DNA of 47,984 nucleotides from an uncultured Granulosicoccaceae bacterium (GTDB lineage Bacteria; Pseudomonadota; Gammaproteobacteria; Granulosicoccales; Granulosicoccaceae): NCBI GenBank assembly GCA_937931165.1, contig CALHCI010000147.1, positions 1 to 47,984 on the forward strand. Reading direction: 5' to 3'. A model generated the notes under the pieces. That model saw nothing but the letters and a program-made list of their open reading frames with translations, was not told the origin of the DNA and did no database searches. Below, piece after piece: positions 36,665 through 44,491 of this stretch. How positions within the stretch are numbered: the first letter of the stretch is position 1; every line of letters begins with the position of its first letter. A program made the translations under genes and the position numbers.

Positions 36665-37402
36665 TCAGCTGTACAGTCGTTGAGCACCAAGTCTGTCGTG
36701 AATGGCGTTTGATTGTTCATTGGTAACGCGCAATCCGCGGGCAAGGGCATCGAGAAACTGCGCCTCGGTACGATTGTCCAGATTAATAGCCATCAGCGCC
36801 ACCGCATAGACTTCTTCTTCAATGCCTCTGGGTACGGTTTGAATAAAGGCACTGACGTCAGTGCCTTTCTGCATCTCACCGCGAATAAAATCCGCTTCTC
36901 GCTTACCAACGTTTCCTACTTTTTGCAGAATGGCCTGCTGTTCATTTTCATCCATTCTGCCGTCAGACATTCCAGCCTGAATCATGGCACGAATGTATAC
37001 CTCGGTATGTTCATTTTGCACTGCTGCAGGAGCCTGTGCCGGTGGGTCAAAAGGGTTGTTGCTGCTTGCGGACCCTGTACCTCCGGTCTGCGCTTTGGTG
37101 AGTTCTTTCAGGGCCTTGCCAAGCAGATCACCAAGCCCACCTCCGGGTGCGCGTTGCTGTTGCTGGCCACCGCCAAAGACACCACCACCGGATTGCCCCT
37201 GATCACCGCTGCGTCCACCGCCGCCACCGGTTTGCTGATCACCGCCACCGAACACACCACCGCCACCGCCTTGCTGACCACTGCCAACCCCGAGCAAGTC
37301 TTCCAGCACCTTCGCACCGGCACCGCTATTCAGGTTGCCACTGCCGCTGCCGCGCCTACCACCGCCCAGCAGCTCTCCCAGAATTTGCGTTGCATCGACC
37401 AT
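36665..37402 (-). CDS. DUF533 / TerB-like protein with Gly/Gln-rich N-terminus
   Basis: 245 aa. Residues about 10-110 are a Gly/Gln/Ser low-complexity region (runs such as GQQGGGGGVFGGGDQQ). Residues about 130-245 are an all-helical TerB-fold domain: AMIQAGMSDGRMDENEQQAI, then VYAVALMAINLDNRTEAQFL and ARGLRVTNEQ, typical of DUF533 (YebE-like). No convincing transmembrane segment. Function of the family is unknown. Monocistronic by spacing. Confidence 0.88.
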   Translation of the reverse strand: MVDATQILGELLGGGRRGSGSGNLNSGAGAKVLEDLLGVGSGQQGGGGGVFGGGDQQTGGGGGRSGDQGQSGGGVFGGGQQQQRAPGGGLGDLLGKALKELTKAQTGGTGSASSNNPFDPPAQAPAAVQNEHTEVYIRAMIQAGMSDGRMDENEQQAILQKVGNVGKREADFIRGEMQKGTDVSAFIQTVPRGIEEEVYAVALMAINLDNRTEAQFLDALARGLRVTNEQSNAIHDRLGAQRLYS

Positions 37403-37487
37403 TGTTATTCTCCGTCATTTAGTTAACTGTACTGCCTTTAAAACAGCATTACTTTTTACACAATTATAAGACTGCAGACCGCTGCAG

Positions 37488-37919
37488 CTAGGCGTCGGCC
37501 GCTCTTGCCTCAAGCCTTGGTCGCAGCGCTTCAAGTGAATAGCCGGCCTGCGCTGCTATAGCCAGAATTTCATCTATGGGACGTTTTCCGGCCTCACTTA
37601 ATGCCCACAACACCGTGCACCGTGTGCCGGAACGGCAATAGGCGAGCACAGGACCGGAAAGGCTTTCCAGGTGATCGGCAAAGGTGTCGACGTCATCGTC
37701 GCTGATGATACTGCCGTTTACCGGCTGAAATTCGCTGATCAGGCCTTGCGCATCGATCGCATTTTGGACTTCACGGTAAGTTGGCTGTGTGACTTCTTCG
37801 TAGTCCGGACGGTTGCAAAGCACCGATTTAAACCCTTGAGATTTGACAGTCTCAAGATCACCCGCTACCAGTTGCGGAGCGACAGAAAGTTGCTCGGTAA
37901 GTTTACGGATGTCGGCCAT
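37488..37919 (-). CDS. DUF442 / TIGR01244-type phosphatase- or sulfurtransferase-like protein
   Basis: 144 aa from ATG 37919, with AGGA five nt upstream; a longer frame to 38102 has no such site. Residues 1-110 match the dual-specificity phosphatase-like DUF442 fold: GFKSVLCNRPDYEE near residue 35 and the catalytic Cys loop in LAYCRSGTRCTVLWAL near residue 102. Members occur alone or fused to metallo-hydrolases handling sulfide; here no such partner is adjacent. Divergent from the GFA-family gene. The family call is secure; the reaction is not. Confidence 0.88.
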   Translation of the reverse strand: MADIRKLTEQLSVAPQLVAGDLETVKSQGFKSVLCNRPDYEEVTQPTYREVQNAIDAQGLISEFQPVNGSIISDDDVDTFADHLESLSGPVLAYCRSGTRCTVLWALSEAGKRPIDEILAIAAQAGYSLEALRPRLEARAADA

Positions 37920-38136
37920 TGGATTCCTGTTGTGTTCGGGCGAAGGCGTGCCTGCGGAAACTTTTATCCGTGCAATATTAACACATTCATGTGACACCCA
38001 AGCGAAAGGCAAACAGTGAGATCTGCACGAAACACCGGCGCGCAACACCCTGGCTTCCATCACACACAGATTTTGCTTGTCCGCCAGAACGCACTTGGCC
38101 ACACTGTGCGCTCACAACAAACACAGAGAGTAAAAC

Positions 38137-38559
38137 ATGGCAGAAATAAGCGGCGGGTGCATTTGTGGCGCACTGACCTACAAAGCCAACGGTGAGCCAC
38201 TTCGCATGGGGCAGTGCCACTGCAAACATTGTCAGCGTGCGTCAGGTACGGGCCACATGTCACTGGCGTTTTTTAAAAAAGAAGATGTAAAGATTGAAGG
38301 TGATTTCACCGAGTACGCAGCAGAGGCAGACAGCGGCAACCATAATATCCGCGCATTCTGCCCGACCTGCGGTGCCAGAGTATTCAGTCGCAACTCGGCC
38401 AACGACGCTGTTGTCGGCATTACTGCTGGCTGCGCGGACGAGCACGACTGGTTCGAACCACAGTTTATCGTCTACAACAAAGACAAACCCGCCTGGGACC
38501 AAATGGACAGCAATGTCCCGGCGTTCGAAGCGATGCCTCCACCGAAGCCGGCGAGCTGA
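38137..38559 (+). CDS. GFA/CENP-V-family zinc protein
   Basis: 140 aa. Zinc-binding Cys motifs in order: GGCICGALTYKA near the N-terminus, CHCKHCQRASGTG, and AFCPTCGARVFSR, as in glutathione-dependent formaldehyde-activating (GFA) proteins. The enzymatic role is not proved for most members. Start ATG 38137 directly follows GAGAGTAAAAC. Single gene. Confidence 0.92.
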   Translation: MAEISGGCICGALTYKANGEPLRMGQCHCKHCQRASGTGHMSLAFFKKEDVKIEGDFTEYAAEADSGNHNIRAFCPTCGARVFSRNSANDAVVGITAGCADEHDWFEPQFIVYNKDKPAWDQMDSNVPAFEAMPPPKPAS

Positions 38560-38771
38560 AACCAGCGCGCCTGACTTGTTGGTTTGCGACACGGAATTCG
38601 ATCGAAATTGAATAGCACCTGAACTAAATCGAACACAGGGGGTCTTTGTAACTAGCCGTGCTCGCGATTGCTGCTGGCATTCGGCACTTATACCTGTCGG
38701 GGGAAACAAACGTTAGCCGCGTTCCGACTCGTGACCATAATCAAATGCCATTGTGCTAGTGGAGACCTCCT

Positions 38772-39803
38772 GTGAGTCAAACCAAACTACCAAGTAAGTT
38801 CAATCGTCACCCATTGCGTACCGCGGTCATCGCGGGGTCAGTGGCCATGACAAGTGCATTTGCACTGTCAGCCTGTAACAGCCAGCCAACCACCGATGGT
38901 TCTTTACCTGTAGCCGCAAAAAAAGAAATCAAGGCAGCAGCCAAAGCTTGTAATCCGTGTAATCCATGCAACCCTTGCGCTGCCAAAGCATGCAATCCGT
39001 GCAACCCTTGTGCTGCCAAAGCCTGTAATCCGTGCAACCCTTGTGCTGCCAAAGCCTGCAATCCGTGCAACCCTTGTGCTGCCAAAGCCTGTAACCCGTG
39101 TAACCCTTGTGCAGCCAAAGCATGTAATCCGTGCAACCCGTGTGCTGCCAAAGCCTGTAATCCGTGCAACCCGTGTGCTGCTAACGCTTGCAATCCATGC
39201 AACCCTTGCAACCCATGTGCAGCCGGCGGTATTAAAGCTGCTGACTTCGTTCGACCCGCTGGTGTCTCACTTGACGCCGCAGCGATGGCAGGTCTTGCTG
39301 CCACCGGTGAACAACTTTGGAATGACACTTCACTGAGTTCAAACGGCCTGGCATGTAACTCCTGCCACAATGGCGGTGCGTTGCTGAATGCCTCTTTCGC
39401 TAATCCGTACCCACACGAAGTAGCCATGCCTAAGCAACAGGCAGGTGTTGCTGCGGTAGACGTCGATGAGATGGTTAACTTCTGCATGCTCGCGCCAATG
39501 CAGGCTGCACCACTGGCATGGAACTCAAAAGAGATTCTCGCCCTGTCAGCTTACACACTGGAACTGCAAGCCGGTTTTAATCCTTGTGCTGCTAAAGCAG
39601 TCAACCCTTGTGCTGCGTGTAATCCGTGCAACCCTTGCGCTGCCAAAGCATGCAACCCGTGCGCCGCGAAAGCTTGTAACCCATGTGCGGCAAAAGCATG
39701 CAATCCATGTGCAGCCAACGCCTGTAATCCATGTGCTGCCAAAGCGTGCAACCCTTGTAATCCCTGCAACCCATGCAATCCATGCGCTGCAAAAAGCAAC
39801 TAG
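38772..39803 (+). CDS. c-type cytochrome lipoprotein flanked by two CNPC repeat arrays
   Basis: 343 aa from GTG 38772, with GGAG 7 nt upstream. A lipoprotein signal ends at FALSAC (Cys35). Residues 60-149 are an array of CNPC units with AAKA spacers: an 11-residue [11 protein letters not shown] unit six times, bordered by [10 protein letters not shown] blocks, 26 Cys. Residues about 150-268 form one cytochrome c domain with heme site CNSCH (195-199), possible axial Met in VAMPKQ or ML near 219-243, and [20 protein letters not shown] at its end. Residues 270-338 are a second array with 18 Cys. It should be exported, lipidated and heme-loaded. Metal storage, disulfide network or electron wire are all open. 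First gene of an operon-like set with an FGE-like gene. Confidence 0.9.
   Translation: MSQTKLPSKFNRHPLRTAVIAGSVAMTSAFALSACNSQPTTDGSLPVAAKKEIKAAAKACNPCNPCNPCAAKACNPCNPCAAKACNPCNPCAAKACNPCNPCAAKACNPCNPCAAKACNPCNPCAAKACNPCNPCAANACNPCNPCNPCAAGGIKAADFVRPAGVSLDAAAMAGLAATGEQLWNDTSLSSNGLACNSCHNGGALLNASFANPYPHEVAMPKQQAGVAAVDVDEMVNFCMLAPMQAAPLAWNSKEILALSAYTLELQAGFNPCAAKAVNPCAACNPCNPCAAKACNPCAAKACNPCAAKACNPCAANACNPCAAKACNPCNPCNPCNPCAAKSN
38949..39218 (+). repeat. 33-bp coding tandem repeat encoding CNPC units (array 1)
   Basis: Period 33 bp within the cytochrome gene, copies near identical with synonymous changes at Cys, Asn and Ala codons (for example TGC/TGT, AAT/AAC). A second shorter array lies at 39579-39785 with mixed 24-bp and 33-bp spacing. 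Tandem identity implies recent expansion or homogenisation. Confidence 0.9.
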
Positions 39804-39812
39804 TCTGAGTGC

Positions 39813-39870
39813 ACTAAACGATCTTGTTTAGTCTGTTAAGACGAGGGGGCTCTGGTTTCAGAGCCCTCTT
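39813..39870 (+). promoter_or_regulatory. Two tandem hairpins at the start of the FGE-like gene
   Basis: Hairpin 1: ACTAAAC / GTTTAGT (39813-39832), its loop and 3' arm holding the TTG start codon of the FGE-like gene. Hairpin 2: GGGCTCTG / CAGAGCCC with GTTT loop (39847-39866), followed by TCTTTG. They lie in the gap and signal-peptide codons after the cytochrome gene and could attenuate transcription or limit translation of the downstream genes. Confidence 0.6.
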
Positions 39871-40684
39871 TGCCTCTGCTGTAATGTGTACCAGTGCCTG
39901 TGCCGGCATCACCACACCGGAAGTGATCACCGTGCCAGCAGGTAACTACCGGTTTGGGTCCTCCTCCGAAGAACGGGAATACGCCTACCAACTCGATGAA
40001 CGCGCATACGGCCACTCAGTCACCCGGAATTCCGGCTGGTACGCCAACGAACCCGCCTTGCAAACCCTTAGTCTTGGTGAATATCACATCACCACAACAC
40101 CAATTACCAACCGTCAGTACCAGCAATTTGTACTTGCGACAGGACACCCGGCACCAAATGTCGACAAACAGACGTGGCAGGGCTACGGACTGGTACACCC
40201 GTTTTCAAGAACCGCCCGGCATCGCTGGAACGGCAATAATTTTCCTGATGGTCGTGAGGCGCATCCAGTAGTTTTAGTCAGCCACAACGACGCAACCGCG
40301 TATGCTAAATGGATGAGCAAAGAAACCGGTGAACACTGGCGGCTGCCCACCGAACACGAATGGGTAAAGGCCGCACGCGGACCGAATGGCAGTGTATTTC
40401 CATGGGGCAACGAGTTCGATGCTGAAAAGCTCAATAGCCATGACTCGGGACCTTTTGATACAGTACCGGTCGGGTCGCGCTCAACATCCAGCCCCTTCGG
40501 TCTGGTTGATCCTGCAGGCCAGGTGTTCGAATGGATTCTGTCACCGTCGACAGCCAAAAGAAGCTGGGTCAAGGGTGGTTCCTGGGACGACAAAGGCTGT
40601 GGTGTATGCCGCCCTGCGGCACGACACAGCAGACCAAAAACAATCAAACACATATTGATCGGCTTTAGATTGGTAAAAGAATGA
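39824..40684 (+). CDS. Secreted formylglycine-generating-enzyme-like (SUMF1/FGE-sulfatase) protein
   Basis: 286 aa from TTG 39824, which yields a signal peptide (LLRRGGSGFRALFASAV, cleavage near ACA-G). The remainder is the FGE-sulfatase fold: ITVPAGNYRFGSS, TPITNRQYQQF, HPVVLVSHNDATAYAKWMS, WRLPTEHEWVKAARGP, DPAGQVFEWILS, WVKGGSWDDKGCGVCRPAAR and HILIGFRLVK, in family order. In the active-site region C259 and C262 remain, while the first Cys position of true FGE appears to be Trp254. So it may not be a standard copper-dependent formylglycine maker. Being exported, it could act on the neighbouring CNPC protein. No ribosome site precedes the TTG; ATG of the next gene overlaps its stop (ATGA). 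Confidence 0.87.
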   Translation: MFSLLRRGGSGFRALFASAVMCTSACAGITTPEVITVPAGNYRFGSSSEEREYAYQLDERAYGHSVTRNSGWYANEPALQTLSLGEYHITTTPITNRQYQQFVLATGHPAPNVDKQTWQGYGLVHPFSRTARHRWNGNNFPDGREAHPVVLVSHNDATAYAKWMSKETGEHWRLPTEHEWVKAARGPNGSVFPWGNEFDAEKLNSHDSGPFDTVPVGSRSTSSPFGLVDPAGQVFEWILSPSTAKRSWVKGGSWDDKGCGVCRPAARHSRPKTIKHILIGFRLVKE

Positions 40685-41427
40685 ACACCGGTAATCACCC
40701 TGAAATAGACTTGCTAGAGGCCCTGACGACAGAGCAGCTAAACACCATGCTGCTGGCGGGCGCACAAATCAAAAACTGCTATCGACTGTTATTAAAAAAC
40801 GAAAGCTACGGCAATGTTGTGCGTGAAGTGCTGAAAGACCAGGGGCAGTTTATTGAGTTTGATCACTACCCCAAAGGTGATGTACACGATAGTGAAACGC
40901 ATTGTCAGTATTTTTACCATGCACATCGCGGCATCAACGGCGAGAACGGCCACTTCCATACCTTTTTGCGCGCCAAGGGCATGCCTGAAGGCGTATCACC
41001 CGCTCCCTACGATGGCGATACCGAATGGCCCAGCGGGGATGATGCGCTAAGCCATATTGTTTGCATCTCCATGGACCCGAAAGGCTACCCGATCGGGCTT
41101 TTCTCAACCAACCGCTGGGTTACCGGAGAGACGTTTTATAGCGCCACTGACGTCATATCAATGCTCGATAAATTTGAAATGGACATGCTGTATCCGTCAT
41201 GGCCGGTCAACATCTGGATTACTTCAACGATGCGCCTGTTCCGCCCGCAGATAGAACAACTGCTACGGCAACGCGATGTCTCAATTGAGGAATGGCGGAG
41301 CAAACATCCTGACTCTGATGTTTATGAAGACAGAGACCTGGAAATCACCAGTCAACAGACGATTGATGTTGACACGCAACTGCAACTGATTACCAACATA
41401 TTGCAAAGCCGCGGGGCGCTGCACTAA
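40681..41427 (+). CDS. Unknown His-rich protein, third gene of the CNPC cluster
   Basis: 248 aa, no signal peptide or membrane helix, so probably cytosolic. Residues 74-95 carry the most striking motif: HCQYFYHAHRGINGENGHFH, with five His (74, 80, 82, 91, 93) in H-x-H patterns that could bind a metal. Later: SHIVCISMDPKGYPIGLFST and a C-terminal helix ITSQQTIDVDTQLQLITNIL. I recall uncharacterised proteins with a similar AHRG...HFHTFLR core but cannot name the family with confidence. The gene overlaps the FGE-like gene by 4 bp, so the products are probably made together. Confidence 0.85.
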   Translation: MNTGNHPEIDLLEALTTEQLNTMLLAGAQIKNCYRLLLKNESYGNVVREVLKDQGQFIEFDHYPKGDVHDSETHCQYFYHAHRGINGENGHFHTFLRAKGMPEGVSPAPYDGDTEWPSGDDALSHIVCISMDPKGYPIGLFSTNRWVTGETFYSATDVISMLDKFEMDMLYPSWPVNIWITSTMRLFRPQIEQLLRQRDVSIEEWRSKHPDSDVYEDRDLEITSQQTIDVDTQLQLITNILQSRGALH

Positions 41428-41449
41428 AACGTTCTACGCACACGGTGTG

Positions 41450-42667
41450 CTAGCCGCGGTTTTTATCAACCAGGCTTGCAACTACAGTGTCTGGCGGAGC
41501 ATTAAGCATAAAGTAATCAACCACACCCTGTGAGATGGCCTTGGCCAGTTTTCGCTGATGCCTGCGTGAACGAAGTTTTCGCTCTTCACGGGGGTTGGAT
41601 ATAAATGCCGTCTCCACCAGCAGGCTCGGTACATCCGGTGCTCTCAACACTGCAAAGCCGCCCTGCTCCACCTGTGGTTTATGCAGGTCGTTAACCTTAC
41701 CCAGCTGATCAAGGATCAGGCTACCGCATTCAATACTCGATTCAAGTACAGCATTTTGCGCCAGATCAATAAGCATCTTTGAAAGTGCTTCACTGGAATC
41801 TCCAACCGCTATTTCACCAAACAGTTTATCAGCCTGATTTTCTGTCTCAGCAAGCACCTGTGCCGCCTTTGAACTCGCGCCTTTGGTAGAAAGCGCAAAC
41901 ACTGATGATCCGTGAGCGGACTTTTGTGGAAACGCATCAGCGTGAATTGAAATCAGTAAATCAGCGCGCCCTGCACGTGCACGTCGGACGCGTTCCGACA
42001 ACGCAAGATAACGATCATCTTTACGAATAAGAAACGGCTTAAAACCCTTGCGACGTCTGAGTCTCTTTTCGATCTCGTGAGCGATCTTCAGGGTGATGTC
42101 TTTTTCCTGCGTTTTCAGATGACCGATAGCGCCGGGGTCTTTACCACCGTGTCCGGCATCAATGGCAATCACAATGTCACGCAGGTCTGCCGCATCGACG
42201 GGTTTGTCATTGGCAGGTGCAGTCACCGGCTTCATACCGAGATCAACCACCAGTCTTTTTAAATCAGTCCCTTTAAACTGATAGATTCGGCTGCTGACAT
42301 CTCCGGGCTTCAGATTAACGTCAAGCACAATGCGCAAGTCGTCCTGATTACGTCTGCCGTAACGAATGCGGCGAACCGTCCCGCGGGCCTTCAAGTCTCG
42401 CGACAATAATGTTGAAAAGCGGCTGCCTGCAAGATCAACCACAATGCGCTGCGGATTGTCGAGCACAAATACTTTGTAGTTTGCCGGTACGCCGTCGAGG
42501 TCGAGGTGCAGCTTCATGCGGCCCCGGTCTTCGTGGAAATAAACCCCGGTGACTTTGGTTTGCAGAGATGTGTCGGCAGACTGCGCAGGCGACGACAGCC
42601 ACATGCCGCCGACACCACAGGCAGCGCCCAGAAACCTTCGCCGGTTTGTCGTCAGGTTTGAAGCCAA
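41450..42667 (-). CDS. N-acetylmuramoyl-L-alanine amidase with AMIN domain (AmiB/AmiC type)
   Basis: About 405 aa from TTG 42667; TTG 42700 would add 11 residues. The N-terminus has a twin-arginine signal (TNRRRFLGAACGVGGMW), as in AmiC. An AMIN domain (about 45-145, LDGVPANYKVFVLDNPQRIV) targets the septum or envelope. The Amidase_3 domain (about 165-395) begins IVIAIDAGHGGKDPGAIG with the first zinc His; the metal Glu and later His lie in LLVETAFISNPREE-type segments and DLLISIHAD. It cleaves the bond between MurNAc and L-Ala in the periplasm. tsaE lies upstream, the usual pairing. Confidence 0.93.
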   Translation of the reverse strand: MASNLTTNRRRFLGAACGVGGMWLSSPAQSADTSLQTKVTGVYFHEDRGRMKLHLDLDGVPANYKVFVLDNPQRIVVDLAGSRFSTLLSRDLKARGTVRRIRYGRRNQDDLRIVLDVNLKPGDVSSRIYQFKGTDLKRLVVDLGMKPVTAPANDKPVDAADLRDIVIAIDAGHGGKDPGAIGHLKTQEKDITLKIAHEIEKRLRRRKGFKPFLIRKDDRYLALSERVRRARAGRADLLISIHADAFPQKSAHGSSVFALSTKGASSKAAQVLAETENQADKLFGEIAVGDSSEALSKMLIDLAQNAVLESSIECGSLILDQLGKVNDLHKPQVEQGGFAVLRAPDVPSLLVETAFISNPREERKLRSRRHQRKLAKAISQGVVDYFMLNAPPDTVVASLVDKNRG

Positions 42668-42852
42668 GGGAGTGCAGCTCTCGATATTTAACTGTAACAA
42701 GAACGCTACAGTTTTGAACTAAGTCGATTCAACTTAACTGGATTAAATTTAGCAAGATAGCCCACTAATTTAAAGTTAAAGTTAAGTCGGCAACTCCAAT
42801 AGTAACCGCTGCTTAACAACTCGGTAATGTAACGGTAACCGGCTGTTGCAGA

Positions 42853-43329
42853 TCACTTGTGGCGCTGGACTTCCAATCGCCTGGATCCGGCATCAATATG
42901 CTCGATCGAAATGCTCACCGACGCCGTATCGGACAGAGTCGGCACACGCTCAGGCCACTCAATCAGCATTGCCGCGCCACATCCAAACAAATCTCTGAAG
43001 CCGATAAACTCCAGTTCCTCCGGATCTTCAAGACGATACAGATCCAGGTGGTATAAGGTGGCAACCGCCGTCTCGTAGACTTCCAGCAACGTGTAGGTTG
43101 GGCTCTTTACCGCGCCATCGTGTCCGCACGCGCGAATGAACCCGCGTGTGAAAGTCGTTTTACCCGCACCAAGCTCACCGCTTAGCGTGATCACACTATC
43201 ACTGAGCGCGTTGTTATCAATGAGTTCACGGGCAAAGCGGGCTCCCGCTTCGAGCATTTGCGGCTCACCAGTAAGCACGGATGTTTCTATCGAGCCTTTC
43301 TTACTTTGTTCCAATTGGGTTTGTTCCAT
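42853..43329 (-). CDS. tsaE: TsaE, ATPase of the tRNA t6A synthesis complex
   Basis: 158 aa. Walker A is GELGAGKTTF near residue 52, then the family segments GAVKSPTYTLLEVYE, YHLDLYRLEDPEELEFIGF and MLIEWPERVP. It drives the TsaBDE complex that makes the N6-threonylcarbamoyl modification at A37 of ANN-decoding tRNAs. It lies 21 bp downstream of the sppA start region's gene end and upstream of the amidase, giving an sppA-tsaE-ami run. Confidence 0.96.
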   Translation of the reverse strand: MEQTQLEQSKKGSIETSVLTGEPQMLEAGARFARELIDNNALSDSVITLSGELGAGKTTFTRGFIRACGHDGAVKSPTYTLLEVYETAVATLYHLDLYRLEDPEELEFIGFRDLFGCGAAMLIEWPERVPTLSDTASVSISIEHIDAGSRRLEVQRHK

Positions 43330-43350
43330 TACAGAATCCGGCGCTGCCGT

Positions 43351-44364
43351 TTAGCGAACAGGCGGCAGACCAGACAGACCGGATAGCAACCTGTCGACAA
43401 CCGATACCCCGATACCATCAGTCAGTTGTTCAAGCAGCCCATCAGACGGTGTGAAATTAACCAGCTTCTCGGCCCCCAGCACGTCACGCGCAACAGAAAG
43501 GTCGCTGCCCAGTGAATCGATCAGACCGTTCTCGACGGCCTGTTCACCGGTCCAGATCAAGCCGTTAAAAATATCCTCACCGGCGACCAGTGCATCTCCC
43601 CGCCCTTCCTTGACCACTTCTTTAAATTGCTCATGGATGTCTGCCAGTACACTGTTCCAGTGCGCCACCTCATTCTCTTTTAACGGTGCAAAAGAATCCA
43701 GAAACGCTTTGTTGTCACCGGAAGTGAAAACGCGTCTTTCAACACCAGCCTTTTCCATGGTGTCGACAAAACCGAAGCCCCCGCTGATCACACCGATAGA
43801 CCCGACGAGGCTGGCTTTGTCGGCATAAATTTTGTCGGCAACTGCAGCGATGTAATAACCACCGGAAGCACACATCTCTTCAACTACTGCATAAAGAGGT
43901 GTTTCGGGATGCTCGGCACGCAGACGTTTTACCTCATCGAACACCTTGCCTGCCTGTACCGGACTGCCTCCCGGGCTGTTGATACGCAGAATCACCCCCG
44001 CGGTGCTTTCATCTTCGAAAGCCGCTCGCACACCGGCAATTATCCGCTCGGCACTGGCAGCCTCGCCACTGGCAATCATGCCGGATACATCAACCACTGC
44101 CGTGTGTTGTTCAATCTCGTTAAAAGAGAAATTAAACAACCCTTTGCCATAAGCCATCAACATGGCAAAGGCAACGTAGGCAAACGCCAGAGCTTTAAAA
44201 AAGACACTCCAGCGTCGGGAGCGGCGCTGCTCTTTTATTGACTCGGTGGCAAGCTTTTCAATAACACTTCTTTCCCAACCGGGTCGCCGGCCGCGGGGTT
44301 CGCGGCCATCGCGTACCCGTTCACCGACACGATCTCCGTGTGCCCATCTTTCTTCTTCGTTCAT
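43351..44364 (-). CDS. sppA: Signal peptide peptidase SppA, short S49 form
   Basis: 337 aa, the short single-domain form rather than the roughly 600-residue E. coli SppA. Charged N-terminus, one transmembrane helix at about 55-75 (FKALAFAYVAFAMLMAYGKG). Catalytic Ser in VVEEMCASGGYYIAAVAD and catalytic Lys in YADKASLVGSIGVISGGFG. It degrades cleaved signal peptides at the inner membrane as an oligomer. It follows rluC by 127 bp. Confidence 0.93.
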   Translation of the reverse strand: MNEEERWAHGDRVGERVRDGREPRGRRPGWERSVIEKLATESIKEQRRSRRWSVFFKALAFAYVAFAMLMAYGKGLFNFSFNEIEQHTAVVDVSGMIASGEAASAERIIAGVRAAFEDESTAGVILRINSPGGSPVQAGKVFDEVKRLRAEHPETPLYAVVEEMCASGGYYIAAVADKIYADKASLVGSIGVISGGFGFVDTMEKAGVERRVFTSGDNKAFLDSFAPLKENEVAHWNSVLADIHEQFKEVVKEGRGDALVAGEDIFNGLIWTGEQAVENGLIDSLGSDLSVARDVLGAEKLVNFTPSDGLLEQLTDGIGVSVVDRLLSGLSGLPPVR

Positions 44365-44491
44365 TTTATTATTTATCTCGATTTGAGCGGTGGTCAGCCA
44401 GCGGGATTCAGCCGCGTACCCGTAACAAGGTCCAGGTGCAACTGCCGTACCCTGACTACCCGGCTTGCGACTAAACAGCGCTCACAGTTTG

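Noticed and set aside
38949-39218. Regular 33-bp repeats that could be mistaken for a CRISPR array
   Set aside because: There are no unique spacers; the repeats are contiguous, in frame, and encode CNPC units inside a cytochrome gene.
38807-39487. Long antisense open frame with Leu/His/Gly repeats
   Set aside because: It is the reverse reading of the CNPC repeats; its periodic composition follows directly from the sense-strand array.
38772-40684. Ribosomally made peptide (RiPP or methanobactin) precursor with modifying enzyme
   Set aside because: The Cys-rich protein is a 343-residue exported heme lipoprotein, not a short leader-core peptide, and no radical-SAM, MbnB or YcaO gene is present.
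41437-41470. Possible terminator GCACAC/GTGTGC with T-run at the end of the CNPC operon
   Set aside because: The stem is only 6 bp and the T-run starts about 10 nt beyond it, inside the opposing amidase gene.
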